Shown here in pieces: positions 31,111 to 39,326 of a stretch of DNA of 54,436 bases. This DNA is from Bacillota bacterium (GTDB lineage Bacteria > Bacillota > Clostridia > Oscillospirales > Ruminococcaceae), in assembly GCA_023457355.1 (NCBI GenBank), contig JAEWLW010000033.1:1-54436 (forward strand), written 5' to 3'. The translations under genes and the position numbers were made by a program. Every line of letters starts with the position of its first letter. Within the stretch, counting starts at the first letter, position 1. The notes under the pieces were generated by a model. It worked only from the letters and a program-made list of their open reading frames with translations. It had not been told where the DNA came from and made no database searches.

Positions 31111-31140
31111 AAAAAGAGCGCTCCGCAGAGGAGCGCTCTT
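31111..31140 (-). terminator. Terminator of the zinc-ribbon gene
   Basis: An 11-bp stem AAGAGCGCTCC/GGAGCGCTCTT (31114-31124 and 31130-31140) with 5-base loop. On the minus strand it is followed by TTTTTC. It begins 18 bases after the stop of the gene at 31158. Confidence 0.9.
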
Positions 31141-31157
31141 CATAATGTCGTAAATGT

Positions 31158-31442
31158 TTATCTTCTGTTGGAGAAGCACTCGCTGCAATATACAGGGCGG
31201 TCATCTCTGGGCTGGAAAGGAACCTTGCAGGGAGCTCCGCACTCGGCGCAAACAGCGTCGTACATTTCACGGGGCGCTCTTTCAGAAGAACGGCCGCTGG
31301 ATGCCTTGCGTGCATCGCGGCAGGCCTTGCAGCGCTGCGGCTCATTGGTGAAACCTTTTTCGGCGTAGAAAGCCTGCTCATTGGCTGTGAATACGAACTC
31401 GGAACCGCAATCTTTGCAAGTGATAATTTTGTCGTTGTACAT
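31158..31442 (-). CDS. Zinc-ribbon domain protein
   Basis: 94 aa, ATG at 31442. It contains CKDCGSEFVFTANEQAFYAEKGF then RCKACR (four Cys, probable zinc-ribbon, about 9-41), a Ser/Arg-rich linker, and a second CAECG ... CSECF ribbon (about 65-90). This two-ribbon layout is common in clostridia and is linked to cold-shock-like or translation-linked genes, but the exact role is not known. It has its own promoter and terminator. Confidence 0.85.
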   Translation of the reverse strand: MYNDKIITCKDCGSEFVFTANEQAFYAEKGFTNEPQRCKACRDARKASSGRSSERAPREMYDAVCAECGAPCKVPFQPRDDRPVYCSECFSNRR

Positions 31443-31497
31443 TTGAATACCTCTAATCTAAATTCTGGCCTCACCTTATTGTGAAACACTATGGTTA

Positions 31498-31526
31498 AAT
31501 ATACTAGATAAAAATATATTTGTCAA
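31498..31526 (-). promoter_or_regulatory. Promoter of the zinc-ribbon gene
   Basis: TTGACA (31526-31521), 17 bases, TATATT (31503-31498) on the minus strand, in a very AT-rich tract. About 50 bases before the gene start. Confidence 0.87.
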
Positions 31527-31675
31527 TAGGAAAACGAAGGAATATAAAAATATATTTTCACAAATGAAATCCGGCAAAATTCCTCTATTTGTGACTGAAA
31601 ATGAACGCTGGCGTGGTCATATACACCCATATTTCGAGCATTTTCGCCATCGGTCTGCCGAATTTCAACGTTGGG

Positions 31676-32944
31676 TCATTCGTAGCGCAGGGCTTCAATC
31701 GGGTCAAGCTTGGCGGCTTTGTTGGCGGGATAATAGCCGAAAAAGATGCCGATCGCCATTGAAAAGCTGACGGCTATCAGAACGATGAATGGCGATGGCC
31801 AACCGGGGAAGCCCAATAATGACGAGCCGGTAAGGCCCAGAGCGGTTCCCAGTGCGACGCCGATGACGCCGCCGATGAGGCAGATGATCATCGATTCGAC
31901 GATAAACTGTATTCGGATGGCACTGTTTTTGGCGCCAAGCGCCTTGCGTGTGCCAATTTCGCGGGTGCGTTCAGTCACCGATACCAGCATAATGTTCATG
32001 ACGCCGATGCCGCCGACCAGCAGCGAGATACCGGCAATGATGCTGATGGCGATGCTCATGGTGCTCATCATGCTGGTCATCTGCCCGATCATGCTGTCCA
32101 TGCTTTCCGCCCTGACGCTGACGTATTTGTTATTGCGATAAAAATGTTCGTTAAAATACTTGGCTGTTTGTTCGGCGAGAAGCTTGGAATCGGCCACCTT
32201 GTCGCTGCCTTTAATCTGCAGGCCATAGTGGCGCCCCTGCGTACTGCCGGTAATCTGCTTTGCCAGTGTGATGGGGATGTAGACTGTTGAAGTGGTGTCG
32301 CCGGCGATACTGCCGATAACGCCTGAAAGCTCAAACTGGTAAACACCCACAACCGTAAAGGTGTAGATGCCCTGATTGAGGCGAATTTTTATTTCTTTGC
32401 CCAGCGATTGCTGTGCCGACGTACCGGGAAAGAGCTTTTCTACAAAACGGTCGGAGATGACGGCGGCGTATTTCATGCCGCCAACTTCGCGCTCGCTTAA
32501 AAAATGCCCCGCAATAATCGGGATATTCTGAATCTTCAGTGCGTCGGTATTGGTGCCGACAACATCACCGTTCGCCTGATTGCGCCCGTTCATGGCCTGC
32601 CCGGTGCCGACCCCGCTGGAGACAGCCCACGCCGATACCTTGCCGGAAAAGGTCTCCAGATAAGCGTCGATCATCTGGTCTGAAAGCAGATCATCATCTT
32701 CCCATTCATGGGAATAATCGGTGTTGCCATACTCATCGGGCTTATCCTGCAGATACAGCTGAATGGAATTGGCGCCCAGGTCGTTGAGCAGGCTGGTGAC
32801 AGAACCCGTCATAGCCTGGCCGACCGTGACGATGGCAATAACCGAGGAAATGCCGATGATGATGCCCAGCATCGTCAGCAGCGCACGCATCTTGTTGGCG
32901 ATTAATCCGTTGATGGCGAGGCGTATATTTTCCAGAAGCATCAT
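31676..32944 (-). CDS. MacB-like ABC transporter permease
   Basis: 422 aa from ATG 32944 (GGGGGCGG upstream). One membrane helix at about 20-42 (MLGIIIGISSVIAIVTVG), then a large outside domain (MacB_PCD), and three membrane helices in the last 130 residues with the conserved VGGIGVMNIMLVSVTERTREIGTRKALGA segment near 325. This is the FtsX/MacB layout. It sits directly behind the ATPase gene, overlapping closely, and after an adaptor gene, so it is the membrane part of a three-part exporter for peptides or antibiotics. Substrate cannot be read from sequence. Confidence 0.93.
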   Translation of the reverse strand: MMLLENIRLAINGLIANKMRALLTMLGIIIGISSVIAIVTVGQAMTGSVTSLLNDLGANSIQLYLQDKPDEYGNTDYSHEWEDDDLLSDQMIDAYLETFSGKVSAWAVSSGVGTGQAMNGRNQANGDVVGTNTDALKIQNIPIIAGHFLSEREVGGMKYAAVISDRFVEKLFPGTSAQQSLGKEIKIRLNQGIYTFTVVGVYQFELSGVIGSIAGDTTSTVYIPITLAKQITGSTQGRHYGLQIKGSDKVADSKLLAEQTAKYFNEHFYRNNKYVSVRAESMDSMIGQMTSMMSTMSIAISIIAGISLLVGGIGVMNIMLVSVTERTREIGTRKALGAKNSAIRIQFIVESMIICLIGGVIGVALGTALGLTGSSLLGFPGWPSPFIVLIAVSFSMAIGIFFGYYPANKAAKLDPIEALRYE

Positions 32945-32945
32945 G

Positions 32946-33656
32946 TCAAACCGCCCCCTGTTCGTTTTTGATGACTCTGCCGTCTGAGAGCGTGATAATG
33001 CGCTGTGTCTCGGCGGCAAGTTCGGGGTTGTGGGTGATGAGCACGATGGTTTTGCCCTGCTCGCGGTGCAGCCGGTGGAATATGTCCATCACAAGCCGCC
33101 CGGTTGAGGAATCCAGCGCGCCGGTCGGTTCATCGGCCAGGATGATGGCCGGGTCGTTTGCCATGGCGCGTGCAATGGCGACACGCTGCTTTTGCCCGCC
33201 CGAAAGCTCGCTTGGCATGTGTTTTGTTCTGTCGCTCATCTCCACCTGCGCCAGGAGCTCCCTGGCGCGGGCAAGGCGTTTTGCACGCGGCATGCCGGCG
33301 TAGAGCATCGGCAGTTCAACATTGGAAAGCGCGCTCGTGCGGGGGACGAGGTTGAAGGTTTGAAACACAAAACCGATCTTTCGGTTGCGAATCTCTGAAA
33401 GCCGGTCGTCCGGCACGTCCCGCATGGGCACGCCGTCAAGGTTATAGCTGCCCTCGGTGGGGCGGTCGAGCGCGCCGATAATATTCATCAGCGTTGATTT
33501 TCCCGAGCCGGAAGCGCCGACAATTGAGATAAACTCCCCCTTGTGCACCGTGAGGTCAATGTTTTTTAAGATGGTCAGTTCATTGGGCTGCCCTATGTAA
33601 AAGCGCTTGATGATGCCCTGCATGTCGATGATAATGTTCTGTTTCTGCTCCATCAT
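32946..33656 (-). CDS. MacB-like ABC transporter ATPase
   Basis: 236 aa, ATG at 33656, overlapping the adaptor stop by 4 bases. Walker A GASGSGKST is near 47-55, the signature LSGGQKQRVAIARAMA near 148, and Walker B IILADEPTGALDSS near 170. An H-loop THNPE follows. It belongs to the LolD/MacB/FtsE group, which work through mechanotransmission rather than direct passage. Confidence 0.95.
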   Translation of the reverse strand: MMEQKQNIIIDMQGIIKRFYIGQPNELTILKNIDLTVHKGEFISIVGASGSGKSTLMNIIGALDRPTEGSYNLDGVPMRDVPDDRLSEIRNRKIGFVFQTFNLVPRTSALSNVELPMLYAGMPRAKRLARARELLAQVEMSDRTKHMPSELSGGQKQRVAIARAMANDPAIILADEPTGALDSSTGRLVMDIFHRLHREQGKTIVLITHNPELAAETQRIITLSDGRVIKNEQGAV

Positions 33657-35281
33657 GCATTCTCCGCACCGCCCGGCGTGAGGCGGATAGCTTCCCCGGG
33701 CGCCACGCTGCCGGGGTCTGTGATGATAAGGTCGCCCGCGGATAACCCTTCGGCTGAGACTTCAATCGCGAAATCAGTTTCCATACCGGTTTCAACCGGC
33801 ACCGCTTGCGCGGTGTAGTTGCCCTTTTCGTCGGCGCGCGCGACATAGACGATATCGTCGCCGTTTTCACCGGTGGTTACAGCGTCGTAAGGAACCGAGA
33901 GCACCGCATCCTTCTTTTCCAGAATAATGTTCAACCGCACATTCATGCCGATGCGCAGCGCACTGTTCGCCGCGGGCAGCGACACATCGGTTTCAAACTC
34001 AACGGTGCCGCCATTTTTTGCGGCGGTGCTGCCGTCGGCATTTTTTTCGGCAGCGGGCGCAATGCGCAGCACCTCGCCGGTGAATTCACGGTCGCCGGTG
34101 GCATCGCTTTTGATAACGGCCGGCATACCCTCGCGCAGTGCTGCGACGTCATACTCGCGAATCGATGTTTTAACGATGAGCTGCTCGGTATCTTCAATAA
34201 CAAACAGCAGGCCGTTTCCGGGCATACCCTCGAGCGCATATACCGCGGTGACAGTTCCGGTGATGGGGGAGCGCACCGTAGAATCGGACAGCGACTGCTG
34301 GAGCTTTTCCAGCGCCAAACGCTGTTCCGTCGTATCGGCCGAAATGGTGTTGAGTGCGATGGCGTTTTTAAGTTCCACAAGTCGGCGGGTAGCGGTTCGC
34401 TCCACCAGTTCCTTGTTTTCAAGCGCGTCGTTATATTTTAAGCGCGCAAGACGGTATTCCTTGCTGTAGACCGAGATGTCGTCGCCATATTCGTCGTTGG
34501 CATCATCCCACTCTTCAAAAGCAGCGTCGTAGACGGTTTCTTTTTCCTGCATATCGGCATAGGCCTCCGATATGCCTTCGCCGGTTTTCAGTGCGGTGTT
34601 ATAATCTTTTTTCGCACGGGAAAGCTCAACACGCGCCAGGTTGAGCGCGCGTTCAAGCTTGTTCATCAGTTCGTCGGCATACTCCTGCTCATCCTTATGC
34701 TCGTCGAGTGCCCGCCGCGCGTCGGTGTATTCACGCTGGGCATAGTTAAGCGACTGCTGGGCGCTGATCAGCTCGGCATATTGATCGGTTTGCAGGTCGT
34801 CGAGCAGATTCTGGTAATCCGCCTGGCTTTCGGAGAGGGTAAGCTCGGCTTTTTTGACAGTGTTGTTGAGGGTTGTCTCCTGTATTTGGATGGACCGTTC
34901 CAGATCGGTGGTATCCAGCTGACAGAGGATATCCCCCGCAACAATCTTATCGCCTGCTTTAACGTGGACGGCCGTTACCAGCCCGGTTTCAGTTGAATAA
35001 ATGCGGGAGGCGGTGTCGCTTTCAACCGTGCCGTTGAGGGTGATGCGGTTTTCCAGACTTCCTTTGGCAACAGGGCTGGTCGACACAAGGGGCCTTAAAT
35101 CTTGGGGCAAAAACAGCTTGAGCGCCAACGCGGCAGCCAGCAGCACGATGACCCCAACAATCCAAATTTTCTTTTTGGGATTCTTTTTGGTAAAGTGTGC
35201 AATTTCCTTGCTTTTATCCGTTTGAGAGGCGGTGTTTTGCGGCATAACACTGACGGACGAAGCCTGTTTATTTTCTAACAT
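33653..35281 (-). CDS. Efflux adaptor / membrane-fusion-like protein (MacA/HlyD type)
   Basis: 542 aa from ATG 35281 behind GGAAAGG. One membrane helix lies at about 40-60 (KKKIWIVGVIVLLAAALALKLF), followed by lipoyl-like parts (VKAGDKIVAGDILCQLDT near 110 and the matching half near 320), a very long coiled-coil (about 140-300) with SQADYQNLLDDLQTDQYAELISAQQSL, and a beta-barrel C-terminus. It is the extracytoplasmic adaptor in gram-positive MacA-like systems, used in export or sensing of antimicrobials. Confidence 0.9.
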   Translation of the reverse strand: MLENKQASSVSVMPQNTASQTDKSKEIAHFTKKNPKKKIWIVGVIVLLAAALALKLFLPQDLRPLVSTSPVAKGSLENRITLNGTVESDTASRIYSTETGLVTAVHVKAGDKIVAGDILCQLDTTDLERSIQIQETTLNNTVKKAELTLSESQADYQNLLDDLQTDQYAELISAQQSLNYAQREYTDARRALDEHKDEQEYADELMNKLERALNLARVELSRAKKDYNTALKTGEGISEAYADMQEKETVYDAAFEEWDDANDEYGDDISVYSKEYRLARLKYNDALENKELVERTATRRLVELKNAIALNTISADTTEQRLALEKLQQSLSDSTVRSPITGTVTAVYALEGMPGNGLLFVIEDTEQLIVKTSIREYDVAALREGMPAVIKSDATGDREFTGEVLRIAPAAEKNADGSTAAKNGGTVEFETDVSLPAANSALRIGMNVRLNIILEKKDAVLSVPYDAVTTGENGDDIVYVARADEKGNYTAQAVPVETGMETDFAIEVSAEGLSAGDLIITDPGSVAPGEAIRLTPGGAENA

Positions 35282-35311
35282 GTTGTTTTCCTTTCCAGTG
35301 GCAATAGAGTA

Positions 35312-35340
35312 TATGTGTACTAAATCACATAGTACACATA
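35312..35340. promoter_or_regulatory. Palindromic operator before the MacAB-like operon
   Basis: TATGTGTACTA (35312-35322) and TAGTACACATA (35330-35340), a perfect 11-bp inverted repeat with 7-base spacer. A TATACT -10-like hexamer for the leftward operon overlaps its left arm. The length and A/T-C-A-C pattern resemble operators of YtrA-type GntR or TetR regulators. No regulator gene is adjacent. Confidence 0.75.
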
Positions 35341-35384
35341 GGATAGCATTTTTTTGTTTTATTTGCAAGACAACGTGCGCATTT

Positions 35385-35430
35385 TGTTAAAAATGAAGGC
35401 TTCCAAAAAGCGTGATACTTTTTGGAAGCC
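35385..35430 (-). terminator. Terminator of the M23 peptidase gene
   Basis: A 13-bp stem GGCTTCCAAAAAG/CTTTTTGGAAGCC (35398-35410 and 35418-35430), with TTCATTTTT following on the minus strand. It lies 26 bases after the stop at 35456. Confidence 0.85.
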
Positions 35431-35455
35431 CATGGCAGGGATGATTTGGATTTGG

Positions 35456-36466
35456 TTAAAGCTGTGGTTCGGCAGCGACCAGTGTCCAGGGGTTGATATA
35501 AACATCAAACACCGAAGCGCCCCAGTGCAAATGCGGCCCAGTGGAAAAACCGGTGGTGCCCACCGTGCCGATAATCTGCCCCTTTTTGACTGTGTCACCG
35601 GTTTTTACATCCAGTGAATCCATGTGATAGTACCAGGTTTTCAGGCCCAGCCCATGCTCAATACAGACCGTATTGCCGGTAAGCGCTATTTTTTCGGCAA
35701 AAAGCACTTTGCCGCTGTTGGCGGCTTTAACCGGTGTTCCGCGCTCCGCGGCGATATCGACGCCGCTGTGCCGGTCGGACGGGACGCCGTTGACGGTGCG
35801 CAGCATGCCGAATTCCGTGGTGATTTCGCCTTCCACCGGTTGGATAAAGCTGCCCTCCCACAGTGGGGCGGGTTCAAACAGCGCTTTTTTGGGCTGCACC
35901 TTGGCAAAATATTCGTCGTTTGCCGCAGTGTTGTCCACCGTCTCGGAGGTGATGGATTCATCCACCGTTAAATTTTGGGTTTGCCATTCCTTCGAGAGCA
36001 GGTTGATGTTAAATGCCTCATTATAGCCGCCGCCCTCCGCCGTGAGCATGTATTCCCCCGGTTCGTAAGTGTATTTAACCGGGAGCAGCGCCGTCAGGTG
36101 ACCGTCCGCTTTAAAAAACTGCGGCGGTTTTCCAAACGGGTTCTGAATGGTGATGTTTTCCGGGTCATCAATGCCGTAGGCGGTCAGCACCAGATATTCG
36201 CCAGGGTAGACATTTGTGTTTGAAATTTCAAAGCCCGCTTTGGCAAACAGGTCGTTTTGCGGAATTTGGGAGGAATCGGAAATATCGCCACTGGCCGTTC
36301 CCTCGGAAGCGTTGGGCGGCTCTATGGACACGCTCACCGACATGGGCGGTTTTGAAAGGGATTCGACGGGCTTTTGCCTGTCGAGCAAGATCATGCACAG
36401 CCATACACTCACATAGGAGAGCAAAAGGAACAGCGCGGCCGCAGAAAGTAAATATTTAAGCTTCAT
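35456..36466 (-). CDS. Membrane-anchored M23 peptidase (LytM type)
   Basis: 336 aa from ATG 36466. One N-terminal membrane helix (LLSAAALFLLLSYVSVWLCMILL, about 6-28) leaves the rest outside. Middle part is beta-rich (YPGEYLVLTAYGIDDPENITI). The M23 domain is at about 210-330 with RHSGVDIAAERGTPVKAANSGKV and GPHLHWGASVF, which supply the zinc ligands (HxxxD and HxH). It should cut peptidoglycan cross-bridges or regulate such enzymes, as in sporulation SpoIIQ-like proteins. It has its own terminator. Confidence 0.9.
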   Translation of the reverse strand: MKLKYLLSAAALFLLLSYVSVWLCMILLDRQKPVESLSKPPMSVSVSIEPPNASEGTASGDISDSSQIPQNDLFAKAGFEISNTNVYPGEYLVLTAYGIDDPENITIQNPFGKPPQFFKADGHLTALLPVKYTYEPGEYMLTAEGGGYNEAFNINLLSKEWQTQNLTVDESITSETVDNTAANDEYFAKVQPKKALFEPAPLWEGSFIQPVEGEITTEFGMLRTVNGVPSDRHSGVDIAAERGTPVKAANSGKVLFAEKIALTGNTVCIEHGLGLKTWYYHMDSLDVKTGDTVKKGQIIGTVGTTGFSTGPHLHWGASVFDVYINPWTLVAAEPQL

Positions 36467-36548
36467 TTTGTCTTCCAATCCGCCGCCGTGCGCCGGCATG
36501 AATTTTTACGGCTCTGTGTGACCGCGCACAGGTTATACGGTCGGCCGG

Positions 36549-37271
36549 TCAGCTGCAATAACGCTTGTGCAGCTCGGTGAATATTTTCAGATGGAATTCC
36601 TCGTCCATTACAATTCGTTTTAAAAGCGCACGCACACCCTCGTCATCCATATAGTTGATGATGCTTTTGTGCTCTTCGACGGCAGCTTTTTCGGCCTCTA
36701 TATCCGCTTTGAGCGCGTCACCAAGTATTTTGGAATAAGTTACAATAGCAGGCTGCGCCGTCCACCAGCTGCCGGAATTTGCGTTGGGTGAAGACCGGTA
36801 AAAATATTTGGGGTCGCCGCCGAGGGACATCAGCAACTCGCCCAGCAGCCGGAGGTGCCGCATTTTGCACTGGGCAATGGCAATCAGCATTTCCCGCAGG
36901 TCATCGCCACATTCTCCAAAGCGAATAGCCTGATAGAGGTAGGTCATCATTGCGGTCAGGGCCGATTCACGTCCGGCAAAGCTGTTGCGAATGATGCGGG
37001 CATAGCGGTCATTTTCAGCGCTGGCCTTTGCCTGCGGGTAGGGGAGCGGCAGGCAAAGGCCATTGACATAGGGCGACTGCCCGGGGGTGCCACCGTTTTC
37101 AATCGCTGAGGCGGCGGCTTCGGCGGCCTCGCCCCCCGGCGGCGTAACCTGTAAAAGAGGCGACAGCGGCGGCTTTTCCACGGTCTCGTTGCTTTGCGGG
37201 GTCATGATGCTGTCGGGGTCCAGCGGCAGTGCCGCCCCCTGCCGGCAGGATTGAAAATTACAGTTTTGCAT
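36549..37271 (-). CDS. Ferritin-like domain protein
   Basis: 240 aa, ATG at 37271 with GAAAGGAGC upstream. The first 75 residues are Pro/Gly/Ala-rich and Cys-containing. The rest forms a four-helix ferritin-like bundle, with possible metal residues in GRESALTAMMTYLYQAI (E near 104), CKMRHLRLLGELL (H near 139), VEEHKSI and MDEEFHLKIF (E, H near 229-231). This is the spacing of rubrerythrin/CotJC-like proteins. Likely a stress or spore-linked iron/manganese protein; reaction unknown. Confidence 0.78.
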   Translation of the reverse strand: MQNCNFQSCRQGAALPLDPDSIMTPQSNETVEKPPLSPLLQVTPPGGEAAEAAASAIENGGTPGQSPYVNGLCLPLPYPQAKASAENDRYARIIRNSFAGRESALTAMMTYLYQAIRFGECGDDLREMLIAIAQCKMRHLRLLGELLMSLGGDPKYFYRSSPNANSGSWWTAQPAIVTYSKILGDALKADIEAEKAAVEEHKSIINYMDDEGVRALLKRIVMDEEFHLKIFTELHKRYCS

Positions 37272-37409
37272 TGCGGCAAGCTCCTTTCATCCGGCGGCAG
37301 TAATCGCCGCGGGCTGTTTGTAAAATCCTATGCTGCAATGCGGATAAACAATGCCTGTGAATGGCGCTGTGATTGAAAAGATATTCATTTTGTGCTATGG
37401 TGTAAATGG

Positions 37410-37706
37410 TTAAATAATGGTTTCCAGGTCGGCCTGCACTTTGCGGTTGATCAGCATTTGTGCCAATATCGCCTGAAGGTTGTCGGTCGTCAATGAAAAG
37501 AGATTAATCAGTGTCTCCACTTCGTACTGGCTGCGCCCCTGGGTTAGGGTGAGCGCCAGGGTGACCGAGGCCAGCAGAACGTCCTGGGGGTAGGCCACCA
37601 CATTTTGGCCTGCGCAGGAATTCGACTTTGAATGGGCTTTGTTCGCCTGCTGTGCGCCGCCCTGCCCATTCTCCTGTGCCTTTGAATTTGAGGCTGCGTC
37701 ACTCAT
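37410..37706 (-). CDS. Hypothetical protein (98 aa)
   Basis: ATG at 37706 with GGTGAG at a good distance. The N-terminus is Gln/Ser/Asn-rich and probably disordered; the C-terminal half is helical (AYPQDVLLASVTLALTLTQGRSQYEVETLINLFSLTTDNLQAILAQML). I do not recognise a family, though short proteins with this layout occur in clostridial genomes. It is divergent from luxS. Confidence 0.72.
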   Translation of the reverse strand: MSDAASNSKAQENGQGGAQQANKAHSKSNSCAGQNVVAYPQDVLLASVTLALTLTQGRSQYEVETLINLFSLTTDNLQAILAQMLINRKVQADLETII

Positions 37707-37835
37707 TTTGCTCACCACGCTTTAATACCATTATAGGTTATTTGAAATTAAAATATGACGAGCTTAAACGCCTGAAGCGGCAGTTTCCTTATTGCAGTCG
37801 CGCGGCAGAAAGAAATTTTTTAAAGGAGAAAACAG

Positions 37836-38297
37836 ATGGAGAAAATAGCGAGCTTTTGTATAAATCATGATACGCTGACGCCCGGAATATATACCTCCCG
37901 CATTGATTTTGGCGATATTATTACCTATGATATCCGCTACCATTTCCCCAACGCGGGCAGCTATTTAAGCCCGCAGGCGGCGCATTCCATTGAGCACATC
38001 TTTGCCACGTGGGTGCGTTCGAGCGGCGTTGGCAGCCAGGTGGTTTATTTTGGGCCGATGGGTTGCCTGACCGGCTTTTATTTAATTTTAAAGAGCGTTC
38101 CGCCCGCAGAGGCGGTTTTGGTTATTTCCGAGGGAATGCGGTTTGTCCGTGACTACGAAGGGGAAATACCGGGCGCGTTGAAGGTTGAGTGCGGCAATTA
38201 TCAGCTGCACGACCTTGAGGCAGCCAAAGAAGAGGCGGCGGCTTTTTGCAAAGCGATTGAAGGATGGAATGAAGCGCGATTAGCATACCCGAAGTAA
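37836..38297 (+). CDS. luxS: S-ribosylhomocysteine lyase
   Basis: 153 aa, ATG at 37836 behind AAAGGAGAAAACAG. Zinc and catalytic residues are in place: H50 and H54 in HSIEH with E53, C77 in GPMGC, and C119 in ECGNYQLHDLE. It splits S-ribosylhomocysteine into homocysteine and DPD, the AI-2 precursor, in the activated methyl cycle. The motif reads HSIEH, where most relatives have HTIEH, a mild change. Length is as usual. The gene stands alone. Confidence 0.95.
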   Translation: MEKIASFCINHDTLTPGIYTSRIDFGDIITYDIRYHFPNAGSYLSPQAAHSIEHIFATWVRSSGVGSQVVYFGPMGCLTGFYLILKSVPPAEAVLVISEGMRFVRDYEGEIPGALKVECGNYQLHDLEAAKEEAAAFCKAIEGWNEARLAYPK

Positions 38298-38334
38298 TAC
38301 GGATAAAATGACGGATAATATCGGCACGTTTTTA

Positions 38335-38418
38335 AAAACCTGTATTCCGAGCAGCTTTAACACAGCACAGCAAAATGTGCCGTCAAGACGGTCGGTCTGA
38401 ACTGTGAATACAGGTTTT
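38335..38418. repeat. 84-base stem-loop after luxS
   Basis: AAAACCTGTATTC (38335-38347) and GAATACAGGTTTT (38406-38418) form a perfect 13-bp inverted repeat around 58 bases, inside which CCGTC/GACGG can pair. It lies 38 bases after the luxS stop and is not followed by a T-run, so it is not a plain terminator. Confidence 0.75.
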
Positions 38419-38453
38419 GGGTTAACCGGCTACGGTATAAACAACATACCTAT

Positions 38454-38486
38454 AAAATTGAGACTGCCTTGGCAGTCTCAATTTTT
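38454..38486. terminator. Bidirectional terminator between luxS and the kinase-like gene
   Basis: A 15-bp stem AAAATTGAGACTGCC/GGCAGTCTCAATTTT (38454-38468 and 38471-38485) with a tight loop; T- and A-runs on both sides serve convergent luxS and 38546-39160. Confidence 0.92.
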
Positions 38487-38545
38487 ATCACGCAAAAGGG
38501 TTGCCGCTGCCGATGATGCAATTTCGATCATCCCAATAACATTCT

Positions 38546-39160
38546 CTAATTCAGTTTTGCCAGATGCTCGGCGATCAGCGCAATCGCTTCTGTGGTGCCG
38601 TCAATACCCATGCGTACGGTATCGACGGAAAGGTGGTAATTTTCGGTTGCCCCCCACTTTTCGCCGGTGAAGTGGGTATAGTAAACCGAACGTTTTTTAT
38701 CGGTTTTGGTGATAACATCCTTCGCTTTAAACGGGTCGACGCCATAGCTGCCGACAGCGTATTCAACCCGTCGGTCGAGCGGGGCGTGTAAAAACACCGA
38801 GAAGCAGTTTGGAAAGTCACGCAGTATGTAATCGGCACAGCGGCCAATAATAATGCAGGGTCCCTCGTTGGCCACTTTTTTGATGATATCCGACTGGATG
38901 AGAAAAACCTGGTCGCCCAGCGGCATATTGAAGGTGCCGGTGGTGGAGCCGTACATAGACAGAGAGAACAAAAGGCTGTTTGAGGCGTTTTGGTCGGCAT
39001 TTTTAAAAATTTCCGGTGCAAATCCGCTTTCTTGCGCCGCCATTGTAATAAGCTCATTATCATAATAGGGGATACCAAGCTTTTTGGAGAGGGAAAGTCC
39101 AATATCGCGGCCGCCGCTGCCGTATTGCCGGCTTATTGTAATAACGGGATATGGCTTCAT
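38546..39160 (-). CDS. Cytidylate kinase-like protein
   Basis: 204 aa from ATG 39160 behind AGGAGGCC. It starts PVITISRQYGSGGRDIGLSLSKKLGIPYYDNELI, which is the pattern of the Cytidylate_kin2 family. The P-loop reads YGSGGRDIG, altered from GxxGxGK[ST]. CIIIGRCADYIL near 115 and RRVEYAVGSYGV follow. The true substrate of this family is unknown. Confidence 0.9.
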   Translation of the reverse strand: MKPYPVITISRQYGSGGRDIGLSLSKKLGIPYYDNELITMAAQESGFAPEIFKNADQNASNSLLFSLSMYGSTTGTFNMPLGDQVFLIQSDIIKKVANEGPCIIIGRCADYILRDFPNCFSVFLHAPLDRRVEYAVGSYGVDPFKAKDVITKTDKKRSVYYTHFTGEKWGATENYHLSVDTVRMGIDGTTEAIALIAEHLAKLN

Positions 39161-39326
39161 TGTGTGAAGGCCTCCTTTTGCATTTAGCAAAATCATAATC
39201 ATAGACGATATTTACAGAATACAATCAATGTGTTAGAATGTCAAATACTGTGTGGCGAAGATAAACCGTTGCGCCAAATTTTTCGTATAGCTCCGTTGAA
39301 TTTATCAAAAAGGCAAGGTAATTAAA

